Shown here piece by piece: positions 8,750-16,524 of a DNA stretch of 64,000 bases. Source of the stretch: Burkholderiales bacterium (GTDB lineage Bacteria; Pseudomonadota; Gammaproteobacteria; Burkholderiales; Burkholderiaceae_C); contig JACRPO010000009.1 of NCBI GenBank assembly GCA_016223165.1, positions 1,536,300 to 1,600,299 on the forward strand, given 5' to 3'. The position numbers and the translations under genes were made by a program. The notes below the pieces were generated by a model. That model made no database searches. It was not told the origin of the DNA and saw only the letters and a list, made by a program, of their open reading frames with translations. Each line of letters begins with the position of its first letter. The stretch's first letter is position 1.

Positions 8750-9879
8750 TCGGACGCGACCGGGAAGCCCACGAGTCGCGGGATGGCCTCTGTGGCGAGC
8801 GCGAAGTAGTCGGGATCGCGCTCGATGCCGATGCTTTCGTAGCCGACCGCTTCAGCAGCCGCGAGCGTCGAGCCTGACCCGGCAAACGGATCGAGTACCA
8901 CGCCTTGGCCGAGCGGCAGCACGCCGCGCACGACTTGGCGCAGGAAGGCCTGCGGCTTCAGGCTCGGGTGGTTGGCGAGCTTTCGCTCGGCCGCACGGGT
9001 CGGCGAAGAGACGATCACGTCACCGAAGGGCTTGTCCTCGCCGATGCGCCTGAACCCGCCGGTGCCCCAACGGCGCAGGTTGTCCTGCACCCGGCCTTCG
9101 AGCGGACGCCGGAACAGCAGCCAGGGCTCCCACATCGAGCGCGGCATCACGCTCACCCCGTCGAACTCGACGTGCGCATGCTTGGGCCGGTCGCCACCGC
9201 GCATGGTCATCACCAGTCGTACAAGTTCGCCGCGCCGCTCCAGCCCGGCCCGCGCCAGGGCATTCGACACGCGGTGCGACAACAGCGGGTTGCTCGCCAC
9301 GACGACGTTGGCGCCCGGCACCAGCACATCGATCAGCGCACGCGCCCATTCGAAGAAGAAACGATCGAGTGCCTCGAGGTCGGTCGCTGTCAGCACGGTG
9401 AAGCGCGGCAGCGGTGCGCGCTTCGATCCATCGAAACTGGGCGGAATGCGCCACACACCTCCGCGTCCTGCGCGAAGCTTTCGTTGCTCGGCCTCCGTGT
9501 ACTCGACCAGGCCGTACGGCGGATCGGTCACGACGGCATGAATCGACTTGGGAGGCTGCTGCGCAAGCCACTCGATGCAGTTCGACAGCACGAGGCGGGC
9601 GCGGCCAACGCGATGCTGCGCCACCGAGGCCGGCGTGACGACCTTCGCGGCGGGCGCGTCGCTGTCGAAACCCGCGAGCACGTATTGGCCGCGGTCGGTG
9701 CGTTCGAACAGGTCGGGGGTGTTCAGGCGCAGATACGAACGTACCGAGGAAGGCGGGACAGCTTCGCCGATCAACTGCGAAACCTGCACGCAGACCTCGC
9801 CGACCGCCGCGCCGCGCGGGGCGCGCTCGAGAACCTGGACGATGGCGTCGCGGACTTGACCCGGCCGTCTGCGTGTCAT
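8737..9879 (-). CDS. Orphan site-specific DNA methyltransferase (N4/N6, beta class)
   Basis: A 380-residue DNA methyltransferase. Catalytic motif DPPY is at 119-122 and the AdoMet-binding motif DPFAGSGST at 330-338. The order catalytic-then-AdoMet defines the beta class (N6-adenine or N4-cytosine). The first 70 residues, with VGEVCVQVSQLIGEAVPPSS, look like a winged-helix DNA-binding domain rather than the usual bare catalytic domain. The middle region would hold the target-recognition segment. No intact restriction endonuclease gene is adjacent; only a small frameshifted ORF is convergent. It is therefore an orphan methylase or the remnant of a restriction-modification system. The recognition sequence cannot be predicted. 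Confidence 0.85.
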   Translation of the reverse strand: MTRRRPGQVRDAIVQVLERAPRGAAVGEVCVQVSQLIGEAVPPSSVRSYLRLNTPDLFERTDRGQYVLAGFDSDAPAAKVVTPASVAQHRVGRARLVLSNCIEWLAQQPPKSIHAVVTDPPYGLVEYTEAEQRKLRAGRGGVWRIPPSFDGSKRAPLPRFTVLTATDLEALDRFFFEWARALIDVLVPGANVVVASNPLLSHRVSNALARAGLERRGELVRLVMTMRGGDRPKHAHVEFDGVSVMPRSMWEPWLLFRRPLEGRVQDNLRRWGTGGFRRIGEDKPFGDVIVSSPTRAAERKLANHPSLKPQAFLRQVVRGVLPLGQGVVLDPFAGSGSTLAAAEAVGYESIGIERDPDYFALATEAIPRLVGFPVASDHAR

Positions 9880-9916
9880 GACTTGCCACTGGATGGGGAT
9901 ACAGCATGATAGACGT

Positions 9917-9936
9917 CTGGACGTCGCGGTGTCCAG
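9917..9936. repeat. Inverted repeat upstream of the methyltransferase
   Basis: CTGGAC and GTCCAG form a 6-bp inverted repeat with an 8-nt loop, 38 bp upstream of the methyltransferase start. It could be an operator or a chance palindrome. Confidence 0.3.
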
Positions 9937-9987
9937 TCCGTCCGGTCGCGAGGCTTCGACGACCGACCAGCCTGCGCCGTCGCACCC

Positions 9988-10935
9988 CTACCCACGCGGC
10001 CGCGCTGCCTCCCTCAGCACGGCCGCAGGCGGCGGCCGGCGCGGTGTGGTCAGCACCTGCTGCATGCAGCGCCGCAGCCAGCTGTGCGCCGGGTCGGCCC
10101 CGTGGCGCGGGTGCCAGGCCAGCGCCATCGGCAGCGCCGGCACGGGCAACGGCAGGTCGAACAGTTCGAGGCCGAGCCCGGCGTGCATCGCGCGCGCGGT
10201 GCGCTCGGGCACGCAGGCCACCAGATCGCCGCGCGAGGCGACCAGCAGCACGCCGTGCGCGCTCGGCACCGAGATGGCGATGAAGCGCTCGACGCCGGCC
10301 TGCGCCAGCGCCGCATCCACCGGCGAGAGCTCGCCCGGGCGCAGCGTCATCGCGACGTGGCGTTCGGCGACGAAGCGCTTGAGGGTGACCCGCCCCTTGC
10401 GCAGCGGATGGCCGGCGCGCACCGCGCCGACCAGCTTCTGCTCGTAGAGCACCGTCACTTCCACCTCCCTCGGCTGGGCGCGGAAGCCGCCGATGTCGAG
10501 GTCGATGCGGCCCTCGCGCAGGCCCTCGGGGTCGCTCAGTCCTTCGGGCAGGAAGTGCAGGCTCGCCTGCGGCATCGCTTGCTCTAGCGCCGTCGCCAGC
10601 GCGGCGCCGAAGACCACCGGAATGCCTTCCGGCGCGCGCACGACGAAGCGGCGCCGCACGCCCGCGAGGCCGCGCGCGGCGCCCGGCGCCAGCAACGCTT
10701 GCGCCTCGGCGAGCAGGCGCGCCACCGGCTCGGCGAGCTCCAGCGCGCGCGGTGTCGGCACCAGGCGGCGGCCGGCGCGCACCAGCACCGGATCGCCCAC
10801 CGCCTCGCGGATGCGTGCCAGCGTGTGGCTCATCGCCGGCGTGCTGAGGTGCATGCGCTCGGCGGCGCGCGTGACGCTGCGCGTGGCGAGCAAGGCGTCG
10901 AGCGCGGCGAGCAGGCCGAGGTCGAAGGTCTTCAT
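9988..10935 (-). CDS. LysR family transcriptional regulator
   Basis: A 315-residue LysR-type regulator. The N-terminal winged HTH covers about 1-65 (FDLGLLAALDALLATRSVTR then STPAMSHTLARIRE). The substrate-binding domain follows from about residue 90. The ATG at 10935 is preferred because MKTFDLGLL is the usual family start. It is divergent from the MFS efflux gene at 11142, the classical arrangement in which the LysR protein controls the transporter and itself. The effector is not deducible. Its upstream region is filled by short repeats. Confidence 0.88.
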   Translation of the reverse strand: MKTFDLGLLAALDALLATRSVTRAAERMHLSTPAMSHTLARIREAVGDPVLVRAGRRLVPTPRALELAEPVARLLAEAQALLAPGAARGLAGVRRRFVVRAPEGIPVVFGAALATALEQAMPQASLHFLPEGLSDPEGLREGRIDLDIGGFRAQPREVEVTVLYEQKLVGAVRAGHPLRKGRVTLKRFVAERHVAMTLRPGELSPVDAALAQAGVERFIAISVPSAHGVLLVASRGDLVACVPERTARAMHAGLGLELFDLPLPVPALPMALAWHPRHGADPAHSWLRRCMQQVLTTPRRPPPAAVLREAARPRG

Positions 10936-10941
10936 GCTGAT

Positions 10942-11052
10942 GTCCTCACGGCAGCGTCCTCGCAGCAACGTCCCTCATGGCAAGCCTTCATGGCAGGCCT
11001 TCATGGCGAGGCCTTCACGGCAACGTCTTCACGGCCATGTTTTCATGGCATG
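10942..11052. repeat. Degenerate 12-15 bp tandem repeat (CTTCATGGCA-type)
   Basis: About eight imperfect units of the form GBCYTCATGGCA run back to back between the divergent LysR and MFS genes. Units read CCTTCATGGCA, CCTTCATGGCGA, CTTCACGGCAAC and TTTTCATGGCA. The array begins right after the LysR start codon and fills much of the shared control region. This points to replication slippage and could change promoter spacing. Confidence 0.7.
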
Positions 11053-11141
11053 CAACTATAGGTTCAGATCATTGCACTGTACAAACCAATGGCCGCTCCC
11101 GACACTGCGCCCCAACTCGTATCCGCCACCGGAGCCTCGCC

Positions 11142-12563
11142 ATGGAAACCCCTCACCCACGCACCGCCCCCGTCTTCGCGGCCTTCGTCGCGATGCTGGT
11201 GCTGGCCGCGCTGGACCAGACCATCCTCTCGACGGCGCTGCCGGCCATCGCCCGCGAGTTGCACGGCGCCGACCGCGTGTCGTGGGTCTTCTCGGCCTAC
11301 CTGATGGCCTCCACCGTCGCCATTCCGCTCTACGGCCGGCTGGCCGACATCCACGGCAGCAAGCCGGTGCTGGTGCTGGCGATCACGCTTTTCGGGCTCG
11401 GTTCGCTGGCCGGCGGCCTGGCCAGCGACATGACGATGCTGATCGCCGCGCGCGCCATCCAGGGCGCCGGCGGCGGCGGGTTGATGACGTTGACGCTGCT
11501 CGGCATGGCCGACCTCGTGCCGAGCGAGCAGTTGCCGCGGCGCCAGGCGCTGCTCGGCGCGTCCTACGGCCTGGCGACGATGTTCGGGCCGCTGATCGGC
11601 GGCGCCATCGTCGAGAACGGATCGTGGCAGTGGACCTTCTTCATGAACGTGCCGGTGGCGGCACTGGCACTCACCGTCGTCGCCTGGGGCCTGCCGCGCC
11701 GCGCCGCGCACGCCGCCGAGCGCGTCGACTGGCTCGGCGCGGCGCTGCTGGGTGCCACGCTGGCGACGCTGCTGCTGGCCACGCGGCGCGATGCGAGCAC
11801 GGCTGCCACCTGGGGCTGGCTGGCGATGAGCGCCGCGCTCGCGCTCTCGTTCGTGTGGCGGCAACGGCGCAGCTTGCACCCGATCGTGCCGCCGGCGCTG
11901 TTCGCGAGCCGCGCCTTCGTGGCCGCGGCCGGGCTCAGCGCATTGGCCGGCGTGGCGCTCTTCGCCGGCGTCGTCTTCCTGCCGCTGTACCTGCAGACGG
12001 CGCTGGCGTTGTCGCCCACGGCATCGGCGTGGCACCTGCTGCCGCTGATGGCGGGGCTCACCACCGCAGCCATCACCGGCGGCCGCGCCCTGCGCGCCCA
12101 GGCGCCGGTGCGGGCCATGGCGCTCGCGGCCAGCGGGCTGATGGCGCTGTCGTTCGCGGCCCTGGTACTCGTCTTCCGGTTCCTGCCGGGGCAGGCGCTG
12201 GCGCTGTCGGTGTGCGTGCTGCCGTTGGGCATCGGCACCGGGCTCCTGTTCCCGCTGGTGACGATGCTGTCGCGCCGCCTCGCGCCGGTGAGGCATGTGG
12301 GCGCGGCGACAGCGGCCCCCGTCATGCTGCGCGCGCTCGGCGGCGCGCTGGGTGTCTCGGCGCTCGGGGCGCTGCTGGCGCAGCAGATCACCGAGCGCAT
12401 GGCCGGGACAGCGCATGCCGGCTACGCGGCCGCCTTTGCCGGCGCCGCGCAACCCGTCTACGCGATCGTCGCGCTGCTGTGCCTGCTGGGCGGCGCGGCA
12501 GCCTTCGCCGCGCTGCCACGGCGCACGCCGCAGCCGGGGCCGCCGATCCCGCAGCCGGCTTGA
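11142..12563 (+). CDS. MFS drug-efflux transporter, DHA2/EmrB-QacA type
   Basis: A 473-residue, highly hydrophobic carrier of the DHA2 type with about 14 predicted membrane segments. The first membrane segment carries the antiporter signature LDQTILSTALPAIAREL. The intracellular loop 2-3 motif GRLADIHGSKPVL is followed by ARAIQGAGGGGLMTL. It probably exports a toxic organic compound by proton antiport. Its divergent LysR neighbour is the likely regulator. The ATG at 11142 is chosen because the upstream in-frame sequence derives from the repeat array. Confidence 0.88.
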   Translation: METPHPRTAPVFAAFVAMLVLAALDQTILSTALPAIARELHGADRVSWVFSAYLMASTVAIPLYGRLADIHGSKPVLVLAITLFGLGSLAGGLASDMTMLIAARAIQGAGGGGLMTLTLLGMADLVPSEQLPRRQALLGASYGLATMFGPLIGGAIVENGSWQWTFFMNVPVAALALTVVAWGLPRRAAHAAERVDWLGAALLGATLATLLLATRRDASTAATWGWLAMSAALALSFVWRQRRSLHPIVPPALFASRAFVAAAGLSALAGVALFAGVVFLPLYLQTALALSPTASAWHLLPLMAGLTTAAITGGRALRAQAPVRAMALAASGLMALSFAALVLVFRFLPGQALALSVCVLPLGIGTGLLFPLVTMLSRRLAPVRHVGAATAAPVMLRALGGALGVSALGALLAQQITERMAGTAHAGYAAAFAGAAQPVYAIVALLCLLGGAAAFAALPRRTPQPGPPIPQPA

Positions 12564-12717
12564 GATGACGGTGCCGCGCCGGCGGTGAGGGGCCAGCACC
12601 AGCGCGGCGCAGGCGCAGCAGAACGCGGCGGAGGCACAGCACAAAGCGCTGCGCAAGCGCAACCGCGGCACCCCAGGGCGGCCACACAATCGCCGCCATG
12701 GACCTCGCCCTTCGCTG

Positions 12718-13932
12718 ATGCGCCCCCGCCTGCCTGCCGGCGTGTGGGTGCTCGGCTTCGTCAGCATGCTGGCCGACGTGGCCTCGGAGATGGTGCACAG
12801 CCTGCTGCCGCTGTTCCTCGTCGGCACGCTCGGCGTCAGCGTGCTCGCGGTCGGCGTCATCGAAGGCATCGCCGAGGCCACGGCGCTGATCGTGAAGGTC
12901 TTCTCGGGTGCGCTGAGCGACCGGCTCGGCCGCCGCAAGGGCCTGGCGCTCGCCGGCTACACGCTGGGGGCGCTGACCAAGCCCTTCTTCGCGCTCGCCA
13001 CCGGCGTCGGCCTCGTCATCGCGGCGCGCTTCGTCGACCGCGTCGGCAAGGGCATCCGCGGCGCGCCGCGTGACGCGCTGCTCGCCGACATCACGCCCGG
13101 CGGCCTGCGCGGCGCCGCCTTCGGCCTGCGCCAGTCGCTCGACACGGTGGGCGCAGTGCTCGGCCCGCTGCTGGCCACGGCGCTGATGCTCGCCTGGGCC
13201 AACGACATCCGCGCCGTCTTCTGGGTGGCGGTGGTGCCGGGGCTGATGGCGGCGCTGCTGCTCTGGGTGGGCGTGCACGAGCCTGTGCGCGCGGCGCGCG
13301 CCCCGGACGAGGCCGACGCGCCGGCGCGCAACCCCATCCGCCGCGAGGCGCTGGCGCGGCTGGGCGCGGGCTACTGGCGCATCGTGGCGCTCGGCGCCGT
13401 CTTCACGCTGGCGCGCTTCAGCGAGGCCTTCCTCGTGCTGCGTGCGCCGCAGGTGGGCATGGCGATGGCCTGGGTGCCGCTGGTGATGGTGGCGATGAGC
13501 GTCGTCTACGCGGCCAGCGCCTACCCGTTCGGCAAGCTCGGCGACACGGTGAGCCGGCCGGCGCTGCTGGCCGGCTCGCTGGCCGTGCTGATCGCCGCCG
13601 ACCTCGTGCTCGCCGCGGCCGCCGATGCCGCCGGGCTGCTGCTCGGGGTGGCCCTGTGGGGCGTGCACATGGGCATGTCGCAGGGCCTGCTCGGCGCCAT
13701 GGTGGCCGACAGCGCGCCGGCCGACCTGCGCGGCACCGCTTTCGGTGTCTTCAATCTCTTCAGCGGCCTGGCGATGCTGGCGGCGAGCGTCATCGCGGGC
13801 GCACTCTGGCAGGGCTTCGGTGCGGCGGCGACGTTCCACGCCGGGGCGGCGTTCGCGGCCGTCACGCTCGCCGCGCTGGCCTTCGACCACCGGCACCGCG
13901 CTCACCACGCCCACGACGCCCGCAGGGATTAG
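12718..13932 (+). CDS. MFS transporter (unassigned substrate)
   Basis: A 404-residue major-facilitator protein with about 12 membrane segments. The loop 2-3 motif is GALSDRLGRRKGLAL, and FVDRVGKGIRGAPRDALLAD follows. The latter motif marks a bacterial MFS subgroup related to arabinose-efflux-type carriers. Substrate unknown. It begins 154 bp after the DHA2 transporter and may be a separate unit. It ends 67 bp before a single-domain response regulator. Confidence 0.85.
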   Translation: MRPRLPAGVWVLGFVSMLADVASEMVHSLLPLFLVGTLGVSVLAVGVIEGIAEATALIVKVFSGALSDRLGRRKGLALAGYTLGALTKPFFALATGVGLVIAARFVDRVGKGIRGAPRDALLADITPGGLRGAAFGLRQSLDTVGAVLGPLLATALMLAWANDIRAVFWVAVVPGLMAALLLWVGVHEPVRAARAPDEADAPARNPIRREALARLGAGYWRIVALGAVFTLARFSEAFLVLRAPQVGMAMAWVPLVMVAMSVVYAASAYPFGKLGDTVSRPALLAGSLAVLIAADLVLAAAADAAGLLLGVALWGVHMGMSQGLLGAMVADSAPADLRGTAFGVFNLFSGLAMLAASVIAGALWQGFGAAATFHAGAAFAAVTLAALAFDHRHRAHHAHDARRD

Positions 13933-13999
13933 CGCGGCCGGGCGCAGATCGCTTGCATCCTTGTGCACACCATCACCTCCCGGCCGCAGAATCCCACCC

Positions 14000-14452
14000 A
14001 TGCCAACCGCCGCCGCACCGCCCGATGCCGAAGCGCCGGGCACCATCCTGTGCATCGAGGACCACCCGGTCAGCATGGAGCTCGTCGAGGCGATGCTCGC
14101 CAACTTCCCGGGCATCACGCTGATCAAGGCCGACACCGGGCGCGAGGGCGTGCGCCTCGCGCTCGAGTCGCCGCCCGACCTCATCCTGCTCGACATGAAC
14201 CTGCCCGACATCAGCGGCCTGGAGGTCGTGCGCGCGCTCAACGAGCCGATCGCGCAGCGGCGCTTCCGCGTCATCCTGCTCACCGCCGACAGCTTCTCGA
14301 TCGACGTCGTGAAGGCGATGTCGCTCGGCGCGCACGCCTACTGGCACAAGCCGCTGACGAGCCAGCGCGTGTTCGCCGAGTTGCCGCGCGCGCTGCAGGG
14401 AGCGCGCGCCGACCGGCAGCGCATGCAGGCACGCGGCGCGCGGCCGAGCTGA
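14000..14452 (+). CDS. Single-domain response regulator
   Basis: A 150-residue CheY-like receiver. The acidic pair is in ILCIEDH, the phospho-acceptor Asp in LILLDMNLPDISGLE, the Thr in VILLTAD and the Lys in YWHKPLT. There is no output domain, only a short Arg-rich tail, so it would signal through protein contact. It is convergent with the nor-like operon. A cognate histidine kinase is not next to it. Confidence 0.88.
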   Translation: MPTAAAPPDAEAPGTILCIEDHPVSMELVEAMLANFPGITLIKADTGREGVRLALESPPDLILLDMNLPDISGLEVVRALNEPIAQRRFRVILLTADSFSIDVVKAMSLGAHAYWHKPLTSQRVFAELPRALQGARADRQRMQARGARPS

Positions 14453-14538
14453 CCGCGGCGGCGGTGCGGCCGGCGCCGCGTCGCGGCGGCGAACCCGGCC
14501 TGAACCGGGCCTGAACCCGCCCCGTCGCCCGCGCCGGA

Positions 14539-16524
14539 TCAGCCCGGCGCCGCTGGCCGCGCCGAAGGCGTGAACGCGTCCGAGAAGCAACGCTCCTCGC
14601 TCAGCCCGTGGCCGAGGAAGTCCGGCACCGCCGCCTGCACCATGCGCATCGAGCCGCAGGCGTAGACCTCGAACCCCGTGAGGTCGGGGTGGTCGGCGAG
14701 CAGGGCCTCGTGCACGTAGCCGCGCCGGCCGGTCCAGCTCGCGTCGTCGCCCGCCTCCGAGAGCACCGGCACGAAATGGAAGTTGGGGTGGGCCCGCTGC
14801 CACGCCTCGACCTGGTCGAGCAGGTACAGGTCGCATCGCCGGCGCACGCCCCAGTACAGGTGCAGCGGCCGCCGCACGCCGCGGCGGAACGCCTCCTCGA
14901 GCATGCTCTTGATGGGCGCGAAGCCGGTGGCGCCGGCCAGCAGCAGCGCCGGCCGCTCGCTCGTGCTCAGCGTGAAGCGGCCGAGCGGCCCTTCGATGTC
15001 GAGCGCATCGCCCACGGCCATCTTCTCGAAGACATGCGTGGTGAAGCGGCCGCCGGGCATGCGGCGGATGTGCAGCTCGATGGTGTCGCCGGCCGTCGAA
15101 GGCGTTGTGGCGGGGTCGGCCGGCACGTTGGCGAAGGAGAAGGCGCGCTTGCTGCCGTCGCCCTGCACGATGTTGATGTACTGTCCGGCGATGAAGGGCA
15201 TGTGCTCGCCCTCGGGCAGGCGGATGAACACGCGCATGAGGTCGGTGGACAGCCGCTGCATCGACGTGACGAGCGCGCGCTGCCGGCGCATGGCGCTGCC
15301 GCCGGCCGCGGCCGCCTGGCTGGCCGTGTCGCCGGCCGCATCGCCGGACACATCGCCAGACATGAGCGAAGCGGTGCCCTCGACCTCGAGCTCCACGTCC
15401 TCCAGCGCCACGGCGCAGCACATCAGCGCCTGGCCGCGCGCGCGCATCGCGGCGGTGAGCGCGGCCTCCTGGAACGGCCCGGGCTCGACACGGCCGTGCA
15501 GCACCGTGCAGGCGCACAGGCCGCAGCCGCCGGCGCGGCAGTCGTAGGGCAGGGCGAGGCCGGCGCGCAGCCCCGCCTCGAGCAGTGTCTCGCCCGGCCG
15601 CGCCGCGATGCGCGCCGGCCCCGGGTGCATCGTCAGCTGCAACGGCTGCCCGGCGCCGCGCCGCGGCGGCAGCCACGGCATGAGCACGAGCACGAGCGTG
15701 CCGATGCCGACCAGCGCCCACACGCCGGCCAGCGGCCAGGCATAGAGCAGCGGAAAGATCGGCAGCAGGAACCAGTCCAGCGACAGCGTCGCCGGCGCGC
15801 TGCGCAGGTCGGCCGGGCCCTGGCTCGCCACCGGCACGACGAGGGCCAGCAGCACCAGCGTCAGCGCGAGCGCCAGCGCCATGGCGCGCGGCGGCAGCGT
15901 CGCCGCCTTGGGCACGCGCTGCACGTGGATCCACATCACCAGCAGCATCGCCAGCGGCACGCCGATGTGGATGAAGACGAGCAGCGAGAAGAGGCGGTCG
16001 CTCACCTGCTCGGGGCGGATGAAGTTGCGGATCAGCGTGCCGCCGAAGCCGGGCAGCCAGTCGAGCCACTCGAAGCTCGCCTGCGTGACGAACTGCGCCA
16101 GCCGGTCCCACGGCAGCATGTAGCCGTTGGCACCGGCGATGTAGGCGAACCACAGCAGCCCCACGCCGGTGACCCACGAGAACCAGCGAAAGCCGCGCAG
16201 GCGGTCGAAGGCGAAGTAGCGCGCCAGGTGCAGCAGCATCGTCAGCACCATGGCGTCCGAGGCGTGGCGGTGCAGCTTGCGCACCAGCGAACCCGCGCCC
16301 CAGGCGCCGGCCGTGATGGCCTCGACCGAGCGGTAGGCGCCTTCGACGCTGGTGTCGAAGAAGGCGTAGAGCACGAGCCCGGTGGCGCCGACGACCCAGA
16401 AGAGGAAGAAGCTGATCGCCCCCAGGTGGTACAGCGGGTTGAGGCGGTCGCCGAAAGCGCGGTTGAACAGCGCCTCGGCACGCATGAAGCCGGCGCGCAG
16501 CAGCGCCTGGAGGGCGGCGGTCAC
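14539..16524 (-). CDS. Cytochrome b - [2Fe-2S] ferredoxin - FAD/NAD(P) reductase fusion
   Basis: A 661-residue three-part fusion starting at GTG and overlapping the preceding oxidase-like gene (GTGA). Residues 1-285 are a cytochrome b/b6 N-terminal domain with two bis-His heme pairs in the canonical 14-residue spacing (H85/H99 and H186/H200). Residues 295-385 are a plant-type ferredoxin with C329-x4-C334-x2-C337 and C369. Residues 415-650 are a ferredoxin-NADP reductase-like module with RAFSFANVP for FAD and LLLAGATGFAPIKS plus YACGSMRMV for NAD(P). It could pass electrons from NAD(P)H through FAD and 2Fe-2S to hemes b in the membrane, or the reverse. As the last gene of the nor-like operon it is a likely electron donor module. 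The domains are read directly; the role is inference. Confidence 0.85.
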   Translation of the reverse strand: MTAALQALLRAGFMRAEALFNRAFGDRLNPLYHLGAISFFLFWVVGATGLVLYAFFDTSVEGAYRSVEAITAGAWGAGSLVRKLHRHASDAMVLTMLLHLARYFAFDRLRGFRWFSWVTGVGLLWFAYIAGANGYMLPWDRLAQFVTQASFEWLDWLPGFGGTLIRNFIRPEQVSDRLFSLLVFIHIGVPLAMLLVMWIHVQRVPKAATLPPRAMALALALTLVLLALVVPVASQGPADLRSAPATLSLDWFLLPIFPLLYAWPLAGVWALVGIGTLVLVLMPWLPPRRGAGQPLQLTMHPGPARIAARPGETLLEAGLRAGLALPYDCRAGGCGLCACTVLHGRVEPGPFQEAALTAAMRARGQALMCCAVALEDVELEVEGTASLMSGDVSGDAAGDTASQAAAAGGSAMRRQRALVTSMQRLSTDLMRVFIRLPEGEHMPFIAGQYINIVQGDGSKRAFSFANVPADPATTPSTAGDTIELHIRRMPGGRFTTHVFEKMAVGDALDIEGPLGRFTLSTSERPALLLAGATGFAPIKSMLEEAFRRGVRRPLHLYWGVRRRCDLYLLDQVEAWQRAHPNFHFVPVLSEAGDDASWTGRRGYVHEALLADHPDLTGFEVYACGSMRMVQAAVPDFLGHGLSEERCFSDAFTPSARPAAPG

